Below, piece by piece: positions 1 through 6,526 of a stretch of DNA of 13,273 nt; the stretch's first letter is position 1; every line of letters begins with the position of its first letter. Below the pieces are notes generated by a model. It did no database searches, had not been told where the DNA came from, and saw only the letters and a program-made list of their open reading frames with translations. The DNA comes from Ilumatobacteraceae bacterium (GTDB lineage: Bacteria > Actinomycetota > Acidimicrobiia > Acidimicrobiales > Ilumatobacteraceae). The stretch spans positions 1 to 13,273 of the forward strand of contig JAIOXC010000029.1 of the NCBI GenBank assembly GCA_021741795.1, given 5' to 3'. A program made the position numbers and the translations under genes.

Positions 1-962
1 TGTACGGCGGCACCTACAACTTGTTTCACTACACGTTGCCAAAGTTGGGCATTAATGTCACGTTCGTTGAAGACCCAGACAACCTCGATCAGTGGAAAGC
101 GGCAGTACAGCCAAACACCAAGTTGTTCTACGGCGAAGTATTGGCCAACCCACGCAACAACATTCTCGACATTGAAGGCATCAGCAAAGTTGCACATGCA
201 GCTGGCGTTCCACTCATCGTCGACAACACCGTTCCAACCCCGTACCTGATTCGCCCAATCGAGTGGGGCGCAGACATCGTCGTGCATTCGCTCACCAAGT
301 TCATTGGCGGTCACGGCACATCAATCGGTGGAGCAATCATCGACGGTGGCAAGTTTGACTTCGGTCAAAACGACAAATATCCAAACTTCACCGAACCAGA
401 TCCGTCCTACCACGGTCTTGCATATTGGCCAGCACTTGGTCACGGTTCATTCATCATCAAAGCTCGCGTACAAATGTTGCGCGACTTGGGCATGGCAACT
501 ACTCCAGACAATGCATTCAACTTCTTGCAAGGTCTCGAGACATTGTCGTTCCGCATGGATCGTCACTGGGCTAACGCACAAAAAGTTGGCGAGTTCTTGG
601 CCAAGCATCCACAGGTTGAAGAAGTGTTCTATGCAGGTCTCACCACCAGCAAGTGGCACGAGCGTGCAAAGAAGTACGGCAATGGCAAGGGTTACGGCTC
701 TGTGCTTGCATTCAACATTAAAGGTGGCGTCGAAGCCGGCCAGAAGTTTGTTGCGGGTCTCACATTGCACAGCCATGTTGCCAATATCGGTGATGTGCGC
801 AGTCTCGTGATCCACCCAGCCTCAACCACCCACAGCCAGCTGTCCCCAGAAGAGCAAAAGTCAACGGGCGTATTCCCGGGCCTCGTTCGCTTGTCAGTTG
901 GACTCGAGACAATCGAAGACATTTTGGCCGACCTCGAAGAGGGTTTTAAAGCCGCCAAGTAA
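1..962 (+). CDS. metY: O-acetylhomoserine sulfhydrylase (PLP enzyme), 3' part
   Basis: The gene is open at the left window edge; reading in frame from base 3 gives YGGTYNLFHYTLPKLG, so the first ATG/TTG visible is not the start. The family is the Cys/Met-metabolism PLP enzymes. The enzyme condenses O-acetylhomoserine with sulfide (or methanethiol) to make homocysteine (or methionine) in the cytoplasm. Seen directly: the cofactor stretch VDNTVPTPYLIRP, the PLP lysine in HSLTKFIGGHGTSIGG (codon 297-299), a YHGLAYW-type substrate loop, and the C-terminal HPASTTHSQLSPEEQ and GLVRLSVGLE blocks that bind substrate carboxylate. The long loop between the lysine block and the YHGL motif fits MetY rather than MetB or cystathionine lyases. 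About 320 of the usual 430 residues are present. No clear terminator follows, and the next gene is 125 bases away. Cystathionine gamma-synthase is the main alternative, which I consider less likely. Confidence 0.9.
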   Translation, partial: YGGTYNLFHYTLPKLGINVTFVEDPDNLDQWKAAVQPNTKLFYGEVLANPRNNILDIEGISKVAHAAGVPLIVDNTVPTPYLIRPIEWGADIVVHSLTKFIGGHGTSIGGAIIDGGKFDFGQNDKYPNFTEPDPSYHGLAYWPALGHGSFIIKARVQMLRDLGMATTPDNAFNFLQGLETLSFRMDRHWANAQKVGEFLAKHPQVEEVFYAGLTTSKWHERAKKYGNGKGYGSVLAFNIKGGVEAGQKFVAGLTLHSHVANIGDVRSLVIHPASTTHSQLSPEEQKSTGVFPGLVRLSVGLETIEDILADLEEGFKAAK

Positions 963-1025
963 ATTCGCTCCAATTGGGCTGAAAACAACAGATTTTAGGA
1001 TGTATTCAGGGCTTCTAGACCATTA

Positions 1026-1080
1026 ATTTACTGTCCGTTCATCATGAGGTCAGACCGAGTTCACAAGTCGGTGGAATCAT
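1026..1080 (+). promoter_or_regulatory. PHO box array upstream of pstC
   Basis: Consecutive 11-base units lie in exact register: ATTTACTGTCC (1026), GTTCATCATGA (1037), GGTCAGACCGA (1048), GTTCACAAGTC (1059) and a weak GGTGGAATCAT (1070). The 5' halves of units 2-4 match the GTTCACC core that actinobacterial PhoP binds as 11-nt direct repeats; the first unit is partial. A weak -10-like CATAAG lies at 1078-1083, overlapping the last poor unit. The position, right in front of a phosphate transporter operon, supports activation by PhoR-PhoP under phosphate limitation. The repeat pattern is seen in the sequence; binding is inferred. Confidence 0.8.
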
Positions 1081-1087
1081 AAGTGAT

Positions 1088-2089
1088 GTGAATGTGGCTA
1101 CGACTCCGACCCCGCGGAAGATGGTGGTTGTCTACAGTCGAGCCGACAAGATATTCCGCAGGATCGTGACTGCGGGTGCACTCACGTCGCTCATGTTGTT
1201 GGGTCTCATCGCTGCTTTTCTCATTTTTCGAAGTTGGGATACCTTCAGCCAATTTGGGTTTAAGTTCATCACTGGATCTGAGTGGTTTTCGGCTGGCGAA
1301 GACCCACTCGGCGGAGCAACGACTGCGCTAGTAGAGGCGCAAGACGCAAGTGTTTTTTCGATCGGCCCAATGATCGTTGGTTCGCTTGTTGTTGCACTGA
1401 TCGCGATGTTTCTTGCAGTGCCATTGTCCGTTGGTGGAGCACTGTATATCGAGTTTTATGCACCGAAAGGAATTTACCGCGTACTCGTCACGCTGTTGGA
1501 TTTGGCCGCTGCCATTCCCTCGTTGATTTTCGGGCTTTGGGGTATTCAAATCTTTACTCCGATTGGTGTGCGGTGGGCGACACTTCTCAACGATCGGCTG
1601 GGATTTATTCCAATCTTTTCCGTCGAGTTTGAGAACTTTGCGAGGAGCCCGTTCGTGGCAGGCTGTGTACTTGCAGCTCTGGTCGTCCCGATTACAACTT
1701 CGGTTGCCCGTGAGGTTTATTCTCGCACTCCACGAGATTTGATCGACACCTGTTTTGCTCTTGGCGGAACTAAATGGGGTGCGATTCGCTCCGTTGTCAT
1801 TCCTTACGGAAAGAGCGGTGTAATTGCCGGAGCAATGCTGGGTCTCGGTCGAGCGTTGGGTGAGACAGTCGCAATTTATTTAATGTTGAACCTAGTTTTC
1901 GATTACTCCAATGAAATATTGGATTCGGCAGGCGGAAACGTGGCGTCAATGATTGCTCTGAAGTTTGGAGAAGCAACCGATAAGGAAATATCGGCTCTTA
2001 TCGCCGCTGGATTGGTCCTGTTCGTTATCACTTTGATTGTCAACATGATCGCATCAAGCATCGTGCAAAGATCGACGCCGCGCGCATGA
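1088..2089 (+). CDS. pstC: Phosphate ABC transporter permease PstC
   Basis: This is one of the two membrane subunits of the high-affinity phosphate importer PstSCAB. The 333-residue product has a first membrane segment near residues 28-47, a typical extracytoplasmic loop with SEWFSAGEDPLGG, further segments around 92-116, 131-150, 190-206 and 305-327, and the EAA-type coupling loop at about 216-260 (ALGGTKWGAIRSVVIPYGKSG, then GRALGET) that contacts PstB. Start choice: GTG at 1088 gives a normal N-terminus but has no Shine-Dalgarno sequence and lies only 8 bases after the PHO-box repeats, so the mRNA may be leaderless. ATG at 1121 is the alternative; the GGAAG next to it touches the start codon and is badly spaced. 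The stop overlaps the pstA start as ATGA, indicating coupled translation. Length is normal for the family (about 300-340). Confidence 0.95.
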   Translation: MNVATTPTPRKMVVVYSRADKIFRRIVTAGALTSLMLLGLIAAFLIFRSWDTFSQFGFKFITGSEWFSAGEDPLGGATTALVEAQDASVFSIGPMIVGSLVVALIAMFLAVPLSVGGALYIEFYAPKGIYRVLVTLLDLAAAIPSLIFGLWGIQIFTPIGVRWATLLNDRLGFIPIFSVEFENFARSPFVAGCVLAALVVPITTSVAREVYSRTPRDLIDTCFALGGTKWGAIRSVVIPYGKSGVIAGAMLGLGRALGETVAIYLMLNLVFDYSNEILDSAGGNVASMIALKFGEATDKEISALIAAGLVLFVITLIVNMIASSIVQRSTPRA

Positions 2090-3192
2090 ATTCTGTGCCC
2101 GCTGTAGATCAGTACCCGGGAGTTGAGCCTCTACGTCCATGGGCGGTAACTCGTTCAACACGCCTCAAAAACTTGTCTCGCTTAGCTGTTTTCGCCTTTG
2201 TTGCATTCCTGGTAACGATCATTACTCCGTTAGCAAAATTTGATGGATGGGCAGTCGCGTTCCTACTTATCAATGTCGCATGGGTCGTTGGACAAAATTC
2301 ACGATTGGGCGCAAAGGAACGTCGAGATGCTGTTTTGCGAGTGGTATTTACTTCGCTGGCTGTCGTCGCCTTTGTTCCTTGGCTTTCAATTTTCGTTACC
2401 GTGTTATTAAAGGGTTATCGAGCTATCTATCCCGGATATTTCTTTTCGGATATGCGCACGTCAACACCCGAGGATGAGTTCAACATTGGCGGAGCAGGAC
2501 ACGCAATTGTTGGATCGCTGATCATGGTGGCGATCGCAACGGTCATTACTCTGCCGCTTGGAATTTTGAGCGGTATTTACCTGACTGAAGTGCGTGGGAG
2601 AATGACATTTCTCGTCAGATTCATCGTGCAATCGATGGCTGGTGTCCCATCCGTTGTAGCAGGGCTCTTTATTTTCACGACGGTCGTGCAGCCAATGGGT
2701 AAATACTCGGGAATGGCTGGCGGTCTCGCGCTTGCTGTGCTGATGCTTCCAACTGTTTCTCGCACTGCAGAAGAAGTATTGAAACTCGTACCTGACGATT
2801 TGCGCAGTGCCGGTTATGCCCTTGGTGCACGGCAATGGCGCACCGCAATCATGGTGGTATTGCCAACAGTCAAGTCTGGTCTCATCACGGCAGGCATCTT
2901 GGGAATTGCTCGAGTTATAGGTGAGACCGCCCCGCTACTTCTTACATCTCTGAATACCAACGGTTTTGTGTGGAACCCAGCCGGGGGTACGGTCGCATCG
3001 CTTCCTACTTACATCTTCTCGATGTTCATGTACGGCACGGAGTATTCAGCAGCTCGGGCATGGACCGGGTCGCTAGTTTTGCTTGTGCTGGTGTTTGGGT
3101 TTTTCACCCTGGCCCGACGGCTAGGTGCTACCGCGGCTCAAACGGCAAAGACTGATTCGCGAAAAGCCAGAAACTTGAAGAAAAAATCATGA
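2086..3192 (+). CDS. pstA: Phosphate ABC transporter permease PstA
   Basis: This is the second membrane subunit of the phosphate importer, pairing with PstC. The conserved part runs from about residue 80 to 348: a first core segment (LAVVAFVPWLSIFVTVLL), the block GGAGHAIVGSLIMVAIATVITLPLGILSG, VQSMAGVPSVVAGLF, and the EAA loop at about 228-282 (DDLRSAGYALGARQWRTAIMV, then GIARVIGETAPLL) that docks on PstB. The protein is 368 residues, longer than the usual roughly 280-300. The excess is an N-terminal extension with two additional hydrophobic segments (about 33-50 and 54-70) and a basic C-terminal tail. The start overlaps the pstC stop by four bases and the stop overlaps the pstB start in the same way, so the three genes form a tight operon. 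No independent ribosome binding site is evident. Confidence 0.95.
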   Translation: MNSVPAVDQYPGVEPLRPWAVTRSTRLKNLSRLAVFAFVAFLVTIITPLAKFDGWAVAFLLINVAWVVGQNSRLGAKERRDAVLRVVFTSLAVVAFVPWLSIFVTVLLKGYRAIYPGYFFSDMRTSTPEDEFNIGGAGHAIVGSLIMVAIATVITLPLGILSGIYLTEVRGRMTFLVRFIVQSMAGVPSVVAGLFIFTTVVQPMGKYSGMAGGLALAVLMLPTVSRTAEEVLKLVPDDLRSAGYALGARQWRTAIMVVLPTVKSGLITAGILGIARVIGETAPLLLTSLNTNGFVWNPAGGTVASLPTYIFSMFMYGTEYSAARAWTGSLVLLVLVFGFFTLARRLGATAAQTAKTDSRKARNLKKKS

Positions 3193-4037
3193 GCCAAAGG
3201 ATTGAGAATATGACACAACAAAATGCCGACACCACTACGACGGTGCCTCAACGAGCAGATGCCGCACCTGATTTCAGGGGGCTCGAGACACGCGGTGCCC
3301 ATGCATGGTTTGGAACACATCATGCTCTTGCGGACGTATCACTTCGTTTCCCAGAACGGACCGTAACAGGGCTGATTGGTCCATCCGGCTGCGGAAAATC
3401 AACGTTTATTCGCCTGTTGAACCGAATGCACGAATTTATTCCGTCAGCAGCTATGGCGGGTGAGATTCTCTTAAATGGTTCGGACATCTACGATCCATTA
3501 GAGGATCCTGCATCAATTCGGTTGAAAGTCGGCATGGTTTTCCAAAAGCCAAACCCTTTTCCCGCGATGACAATTAGAGAAAATGTTCTAGCAGGTATCA
3601 AGTTGGCTCACCTGAAGCGGGACAACCATGATGACATCGTTGAACAATGCTTGTCTCGCGCTGGTCTCTGGAAGGAAGTAAAAGATCGTCTAGGCGCATA
3701 TGGTGGTTCTCTTTCAGGCGGCCAACAACAACGGTTGTGTATTGCTCGTTCGTTAGCGGTAGAGCCACAGGTGCTGTTGATGGACGAGCCATGTTCCGCG
3801 CTTGACCCTGGCAGCACCCTACGGATCGAAGAAACGATTAGGGAACTTGCAGAGAAAATAACAGTGGTGATCGTTACGCACAACATGCAACAGGCAAGTC
3901 GTGTGAGCGACTTCTGTGCGTTTTTCTTAACCGATGGCGGACCCGGCTATCTGGTTGAGGCTGATGCGACTCGAAAAATCTTCACGAATCCGGGTGATTC
4001 GCGGACCGCGGATTATGTGCAAGGAAAGTTCGGCTGA
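3189..4037 (+). CDS. pstB: Phosphate ABC transporter ATP-binding protein PstB
   Basis: This is the cytoplasmic ATPase that powers phosphate import through PstC-PstA. All ABC motifs are intact in the 282 residues: Walker A GPSGCGKST (64-72), Q-loop Q119 in VFQKPNPFP (the PstB-typical version), signature LSGGQQQRL (175-183), Walker B VLLMDEPCSALDP (195-207) with catalytic E200, and switch H231 in VTHNMQQA. The MQQA(S)RVSD block and the C-terminal DYVQGKFG also match PstB. Start choice is open: ATG 3189 overlaps the pstA stop, but ATG 3210 (275 residues) has AAAGGA at 3196-3201 with 8-base spacing and could be the main start. Residues 1-30 are low-complexity and Thr-rich, not part of the fold, so neither start affects function. 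No phoU follows in this window. Confidence 0.96.
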   Translation: MSQRIENMTQQNADTTTTVPQRADAAPDFRGLETRGAHAWFGTHHALADVSLRFPERTVTGLIGPSGCGKSTFIRLLNRMHEFIPSAAMAGEILLNGSDIYDPLEDPASIRLKVGMVFQKPNPFPAMTIRENVLAGIKLAHLKRDNHDDIVEQCLSRAGLWKEVKDRLGAYGGSLSGGQQQRLCIARSLAVEPQVLLMDEPCSALDPGSTLRIEETIRELAEKITVVIVTHNMQQASRVSDFCAFFLTDGGPGYLVEADATRKIFTNPGDSRTADYVQGKFG

Positions 4038-4039
4038 CA

Positions 4040-4094
4040 GTTAAGACGCTGTTCACTTTTCTTTCACCAACCGTACGCCTTGAGTTAAACGTAC
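4040..4094 (+). promoter_or_regulatory. PHO box array upstream of pstS
   Basis: Five adjoining 11-base units lie in exact register: GTTAAGACGCT (4040), GTTCACTTTTC (4051), TTTCACCAACC (4062), GTACGCCTTGA (4073) and GTTAAACGTAC (4084). Units 2 and 3 each match six of seven bases of the GTTCACC PhoP core; the flanking units are degenerate. The array begins three bases after the pstB stop and gives pstS its own phosphate-controlled promoter. A possible -10 is TAATAG at 4124-4129, but its distance from the best repeats is long, so the start site is uncertain. The repeat is seen; PhoP control is inferred. Confidence 0.75.
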
Positions 4095-4097
4095 CGC

Positions 4098-4111
4098 AAG
4101 CCCGAGGGCTT
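4098..4111 (+). other. Short GC-rich inverted repeat in the pstB-pstS gap
   Basis: AAGCCC (4098-4103) and GGGCTT (4106-4111) are perfect complements around a two-base GA centre. No T-tract follows, so it is not a standard terminator. It could be a DNA operator half-site pair or an RNA stem in the leader of pstS. Its role is unknown. Confidence 0.4.
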
Positions 4112-4154
4112 AACCTCACAACGTAATAGTCACTTCAAATTACCAAGGAGAAAT

Positions 4155-5507
4155 ATGAATAAGCGTGTAAAGCATTTTGTAGCGATCGTGATCGCTGCAG
4201 CAGGCGTGCTGTCGACGTCGTCGATAGCCAAGGCCGAGGATGTTACGGGTGGCGGCGCATCGTTTCCTGTCTCGTTTTTGACACCAGCAATTGCAGAGTT
4301 CAATAAAACTTTTGGTCATAACTTGACCTACACCTCAACTGGTTCTGGTACAGGAAAGAAAAACTTCAAGGCGTCGACTTTCAAGTTTGCAGGAACAGAC
4401 TCGGCAGTTGGATCATCCGACTTGCCATCATTCGGTTGGACTTACGTCCCATATGTAGCCGGCGCAATTGCCATTGGTTACCGTCTGGATGAGCTTAAGG
4501 GTACAACACTCTCGCTGAGCCCTGCCACAATCAATGGAATTTTCGGTGGTGTGATTTCAAAGTGGAATGACCCAAGCATCGCGAACGACATCAAGATGAA
4601 CCCAACATGGGGTAACTCGAAAAAGAAATCCGATGTCAAAGGTGCGACTGCCCTTTGGGAGAACGTATCCACGACCTCCGCAAAAATCACTGTGTCAATG
4701 TTGCCTGCAGCCCTGAAGGCAAGCAAAGGCAAAAAGATCGAGTGGATTGACGACACAACAAAGAAAGTCTTGAAGACGTTGACAGTTGGACCGAAGGCCG
4801 AAGTGAACATGACTGGGACTGTGAAGTCGAAAGACAAATATTCCGTCAAGGTCGGTGGCAAAACAATCGCCACTTACTCACAGATCGAAGTAAAACTGCC
4901 TGACACAGCTATTCAAGTTGTGTACCGAGCAGACACATCGGGTACCACCAACAACTTCTGCCAGTACATGGCGGGCGCATCTAACCCAGACTGGAAGATC
5001 AACGACGCTTTCCAAAGTTGTGTTCCAGGTGGAGTAACCGCTTATGGCTCACGCTTCGTCGGTCAACCACAGAGCAACAACCAAGCAAACTACATTGCAA
5101 GCACAAACGGTGCAATCGGGTATGGAGAAGTGTCTTACTACACTGACCCAACACGTGCAGCGCAGGGAGTTCGTGCCGCAAACATTTTGAACGCAGCCGG
5201 AAAGTTCGTTGCTCCAACATCCGCAGGTTACAACTCGCATCTCGCAGGTGGAACTCAGGACGAAAAAGGCTTGATCACGTTCAACTGGAAACAAACTGCA
5301 AACCCAACGGCGTATCCGTTAGGTGCAACGACATATGCACTTTGCCAAACAGCAAATGATGCAAAGAACAAAGTAATTGCTCAATTCTTCCAGTGGATCA
5401 TCACTGACTTCGCACCGAAGAATGCTGAAGCACTTGCATACACACCGCTCCTTGGCGCTACAGCAACTAACTCCGTGGCGTTGGCAAAGAAGTGCGGCGC
5501 AAGCTGA
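4155..5507 (+). CDS. pstS: Phosphate-binding protein PstS with a large internal insert
   Basis: This extracytoplasmic receptor delivers phosphate to PstCAB. The start is set by AAGGAG at 4145-4150, four bases before ATG. A Sec signal peptide covers residues 1-28, probably cut after AKA; there is no lipobox cysteine. Ligand motifs are present: STGSGTG (61-67), D82 in GTDSAVGSSDLPS, and YRADTSGTTNNF (257-268), equivalent to the family's R-x-D-x-SGTT. The C-terminal half has YGSRFVGQPQSNN, GAIGYGEVSYY and the closing segment LAYTPLLG. At 450 residues it is longer than the usual 320-380. The excess is a Lys/Thr-rich stretch (about 148-247) inserted between WNDPSIA and LPDTAIQVV, which are nearly adjacent in ordinary PstS. 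Four cysteines (269, 289, 397, 447) could form two disulfides. The gene lies at the end of the cluster with its own PHO boxes and ends at a strong terminator. Confidence 0.95.
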   Translation: MNKRVKHFVAIVIAAAGVLSTSSIAKAEDVTGGGASFPVSFLTPAIAEFNKTFGHNLTYTSTGSGTGKKNFKASTFKFAGTDSAVGSSDLPSFGWTYVPYVAGAIAIGYRLDELKGTTLSLSPATINGIFGGVISKWNDPSIANDIKMNPTWGNSKKKSDVKGATALWENVSTTSAKITVSMLPAALKASKGKKIEWIDDTTKKVLKTLTVGPKAEVNMTGTVKSKDKYSVKVGGKTIATYSQIEVKLPDTAIQVVYRADTSGTTNNFCQYMAGASNPDWKINDAFQSCVPGGVTAYGSRFVGQPQSNNQANYIASTNGAIGYGEVSYYTDPTRAAQGVRAANILNAAGKFVAPTSAGYNSHLAGGTQDEKGLITFNWKQTANPTAYPLGATTYALCQTANDAKNKVIAQFFQWIITDFAPKNAEALAYTPLLGATATNSVALAKKCGAS

Positions 5508-5513
5508 TCTAAC

Positions 5514-5541
5514 TTATTGAAGGAAAATTATTGAAGGAAAA
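5514..5541 (+). repeat. 14-bp perfect tandem duplication
   Basis: TTATTGAAGGAAAA occurs twice back to back (5514-5527 and 5528-5541), between the pstS stop codon and the terminator stem. The second copy supplies the A-tract of the terminator. It looks like a slippage duplication; no coding function is seen. Confidence 0.85.
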
Positions 5542-5568
5542 GGCCCCGGGACCCCCCGGGGCCTTTTT
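5538..5568 (+). terminator. Rho-independent terminator between convergent pstS and PAC2 genes
   Basis: The stem GGCCCCGGG (5542-5550) pairs perfectly with CCCGGGGCC (5555-5563) around an ACCC loop. It is flanked by AAAA on the left and TTTTT (5564-5568) on the right, so the stem can extend to 13 pairs. The A-tract on the left provides a U-tract on the other strand, so it can end transcripts from both pstS and the minus-strand PAC2 gene. Confidence 0.92.
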
Positions 5569-5594
5569 CGTTTTCTGGATAAATCTGGGTAAAC

Positions 5595-6479
5595 CTATAT
5601 TGTGTCGTCGTTACCGTCTTGTTGTTCGCGCAAGAATTTTTCAAACTCGGCGGCCAACGCATCGCCTGTAGGAATGTTTTCCTCCACTCGGCGGTCATAT
5701 TCATCTTCAAGCATTGCTAAGTAACTCGTGGTTTGGTCGTCGCCATCGATTGCAGCGTCGTGTAATTCTTCCCAGCGCTGAATCTCTTCATACATGTCTC
5801 CGTGGCTTGTTGGTACGCCCAGCACATGCTCAAGCTTGCGCAACAATGCTGCGGACGACTTTGGGTGTTGAGCATTACCCAAATAGTGGGGCACACCTAC
5901 TCGCAACGAAACAGCAGTAATGCCTTCGCGCTCAAGCCGTTCGTGAATCACGCCAACGACGCCCGTGGGGCCCTGATACTGCGGTCGTGAGAGCCCAAGG
6001 CGACGTGCAAGCGAAGTATTCGTAGTGCTGCCAAAGACGAGGGGAGAACGCGTATGCGGCACGCCATCGGCTGTGGCACCCACCGTTACGACAACATCGC
6101 ATTTGAGCTTGCGCGCACATTCCACGATGCAGTCGGCAAAGGTAGTCCAGTGCAAGTGTGGCTCGACACCCGAAACCAACACTAAATCTCGCGATCCCTC
6201 AGGAAACCGCGTTACCAAAAACTCATTTTCGGGCCAGCGAATCTGGCGGTCACCATCTTCATCGATAAATGTCTCTGGACGCTCTTGGGTGAAGTCAAAA
6301 AATGGGTCTGGGTCGATGGAAGCAACAACGGTGACGGGGCGGTCCTGAATGGCCCACTCCAAAGCTCCAGTAGCCACGCCTGCAACATCAAACCAGCCGC
6401 GCAGGGCAACTACGAGAACAGGGTTTCGCAGCGGCTCTAGGGCATCCCAGTCTCCGTCCAGCACATCACTTACTTGCAT
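5595..6479 (-). CDS. PAC2 family protein
   Basis: This 294-residue protein matches the PAC2 family, named after the eukaryotic proteasome assembly chaperone 2. Actinobacterial members of this length are common, but their biochemical role is not settled. Seen here: the N-terminal LRNPVLVVALRGWFDVAGVATGAL block, which is the hallmark of the family, a central alternating beta/alpha part with DLVLVSGVEPHLHW and VVTVGATADGVPHTRSP, then GVPHYLGNAQHPKSSAALLRKLE. A helical, acidic C-terminal region follows, from about residue 225 to the end, closing with DGNDDTI. No signal peptide or membrane segment is present, so it is cytoplasmic. The C-terminus lacks the HbYX motif that some archaeal relatives use to dock on the proteasome. 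It is divergent from the aminotransferase gene with only 47 bases between the start codons. Its partner or substrate cannot be told from the sequence. Confidence 0.88.
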   Translation of the reverse strand: MQVSDVLDGDWDALEPLRNPVLVVALRGWFDVAGVATGALEWAIQDRPVTVVASIDPDPFFDFTQERPETFIDEDGDRQIRWPENEFLVTRFPEGSRDLVLVSGVEPHLHWTTFADCIVECARKLKCDVVVTVGATADGVPHTRSPLVFGSTTNTSLARRLGLSRPQYQGPTGVVGVIHERLEREGITAVSLRVGVPHYLGNAQHPKSSAALLRKLEHVLGVPTSHGDMYEEIQRWEELHDAAIDGDDQTTSYLAMLEDEYDRRVEENIPTGDALAAEFEKFLREQQDGNDDTI

Positions 6480-6526
6480 GGATGATCTCGCAATGTTTTC
6501 GCTTCACGTGTGTCCACTGTGTAAGC

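Noticed and set aside
963..1025. Possible terminator after metY
   Set aside because: I found only a short CCAATTGG palindrome and no GC stem followed by a T-tract.
4478..4873. Open frame of 131 codons on the minus strand inside pstS
   Set aside because: It lies wholly opposite a clearly coding frame, has no ribosome binding site and resembles no family; it is a composition shadow.
6482..6526. Longer N-terminus of the aminotransferase beginning at ATG 6482
   Set aside because: The added 15 residues are Cys- and His-rich, unlike the family, and would place the start two bases from the divergent PAC2 start, leaving no room for either promoter.
6480..6526. Shared operator in the divergent PAC2-aminotransferase gap
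   Set aside because: A CACGTG hexamer is present, but no repeat or convincing -35/-10 pair supports a specific call.
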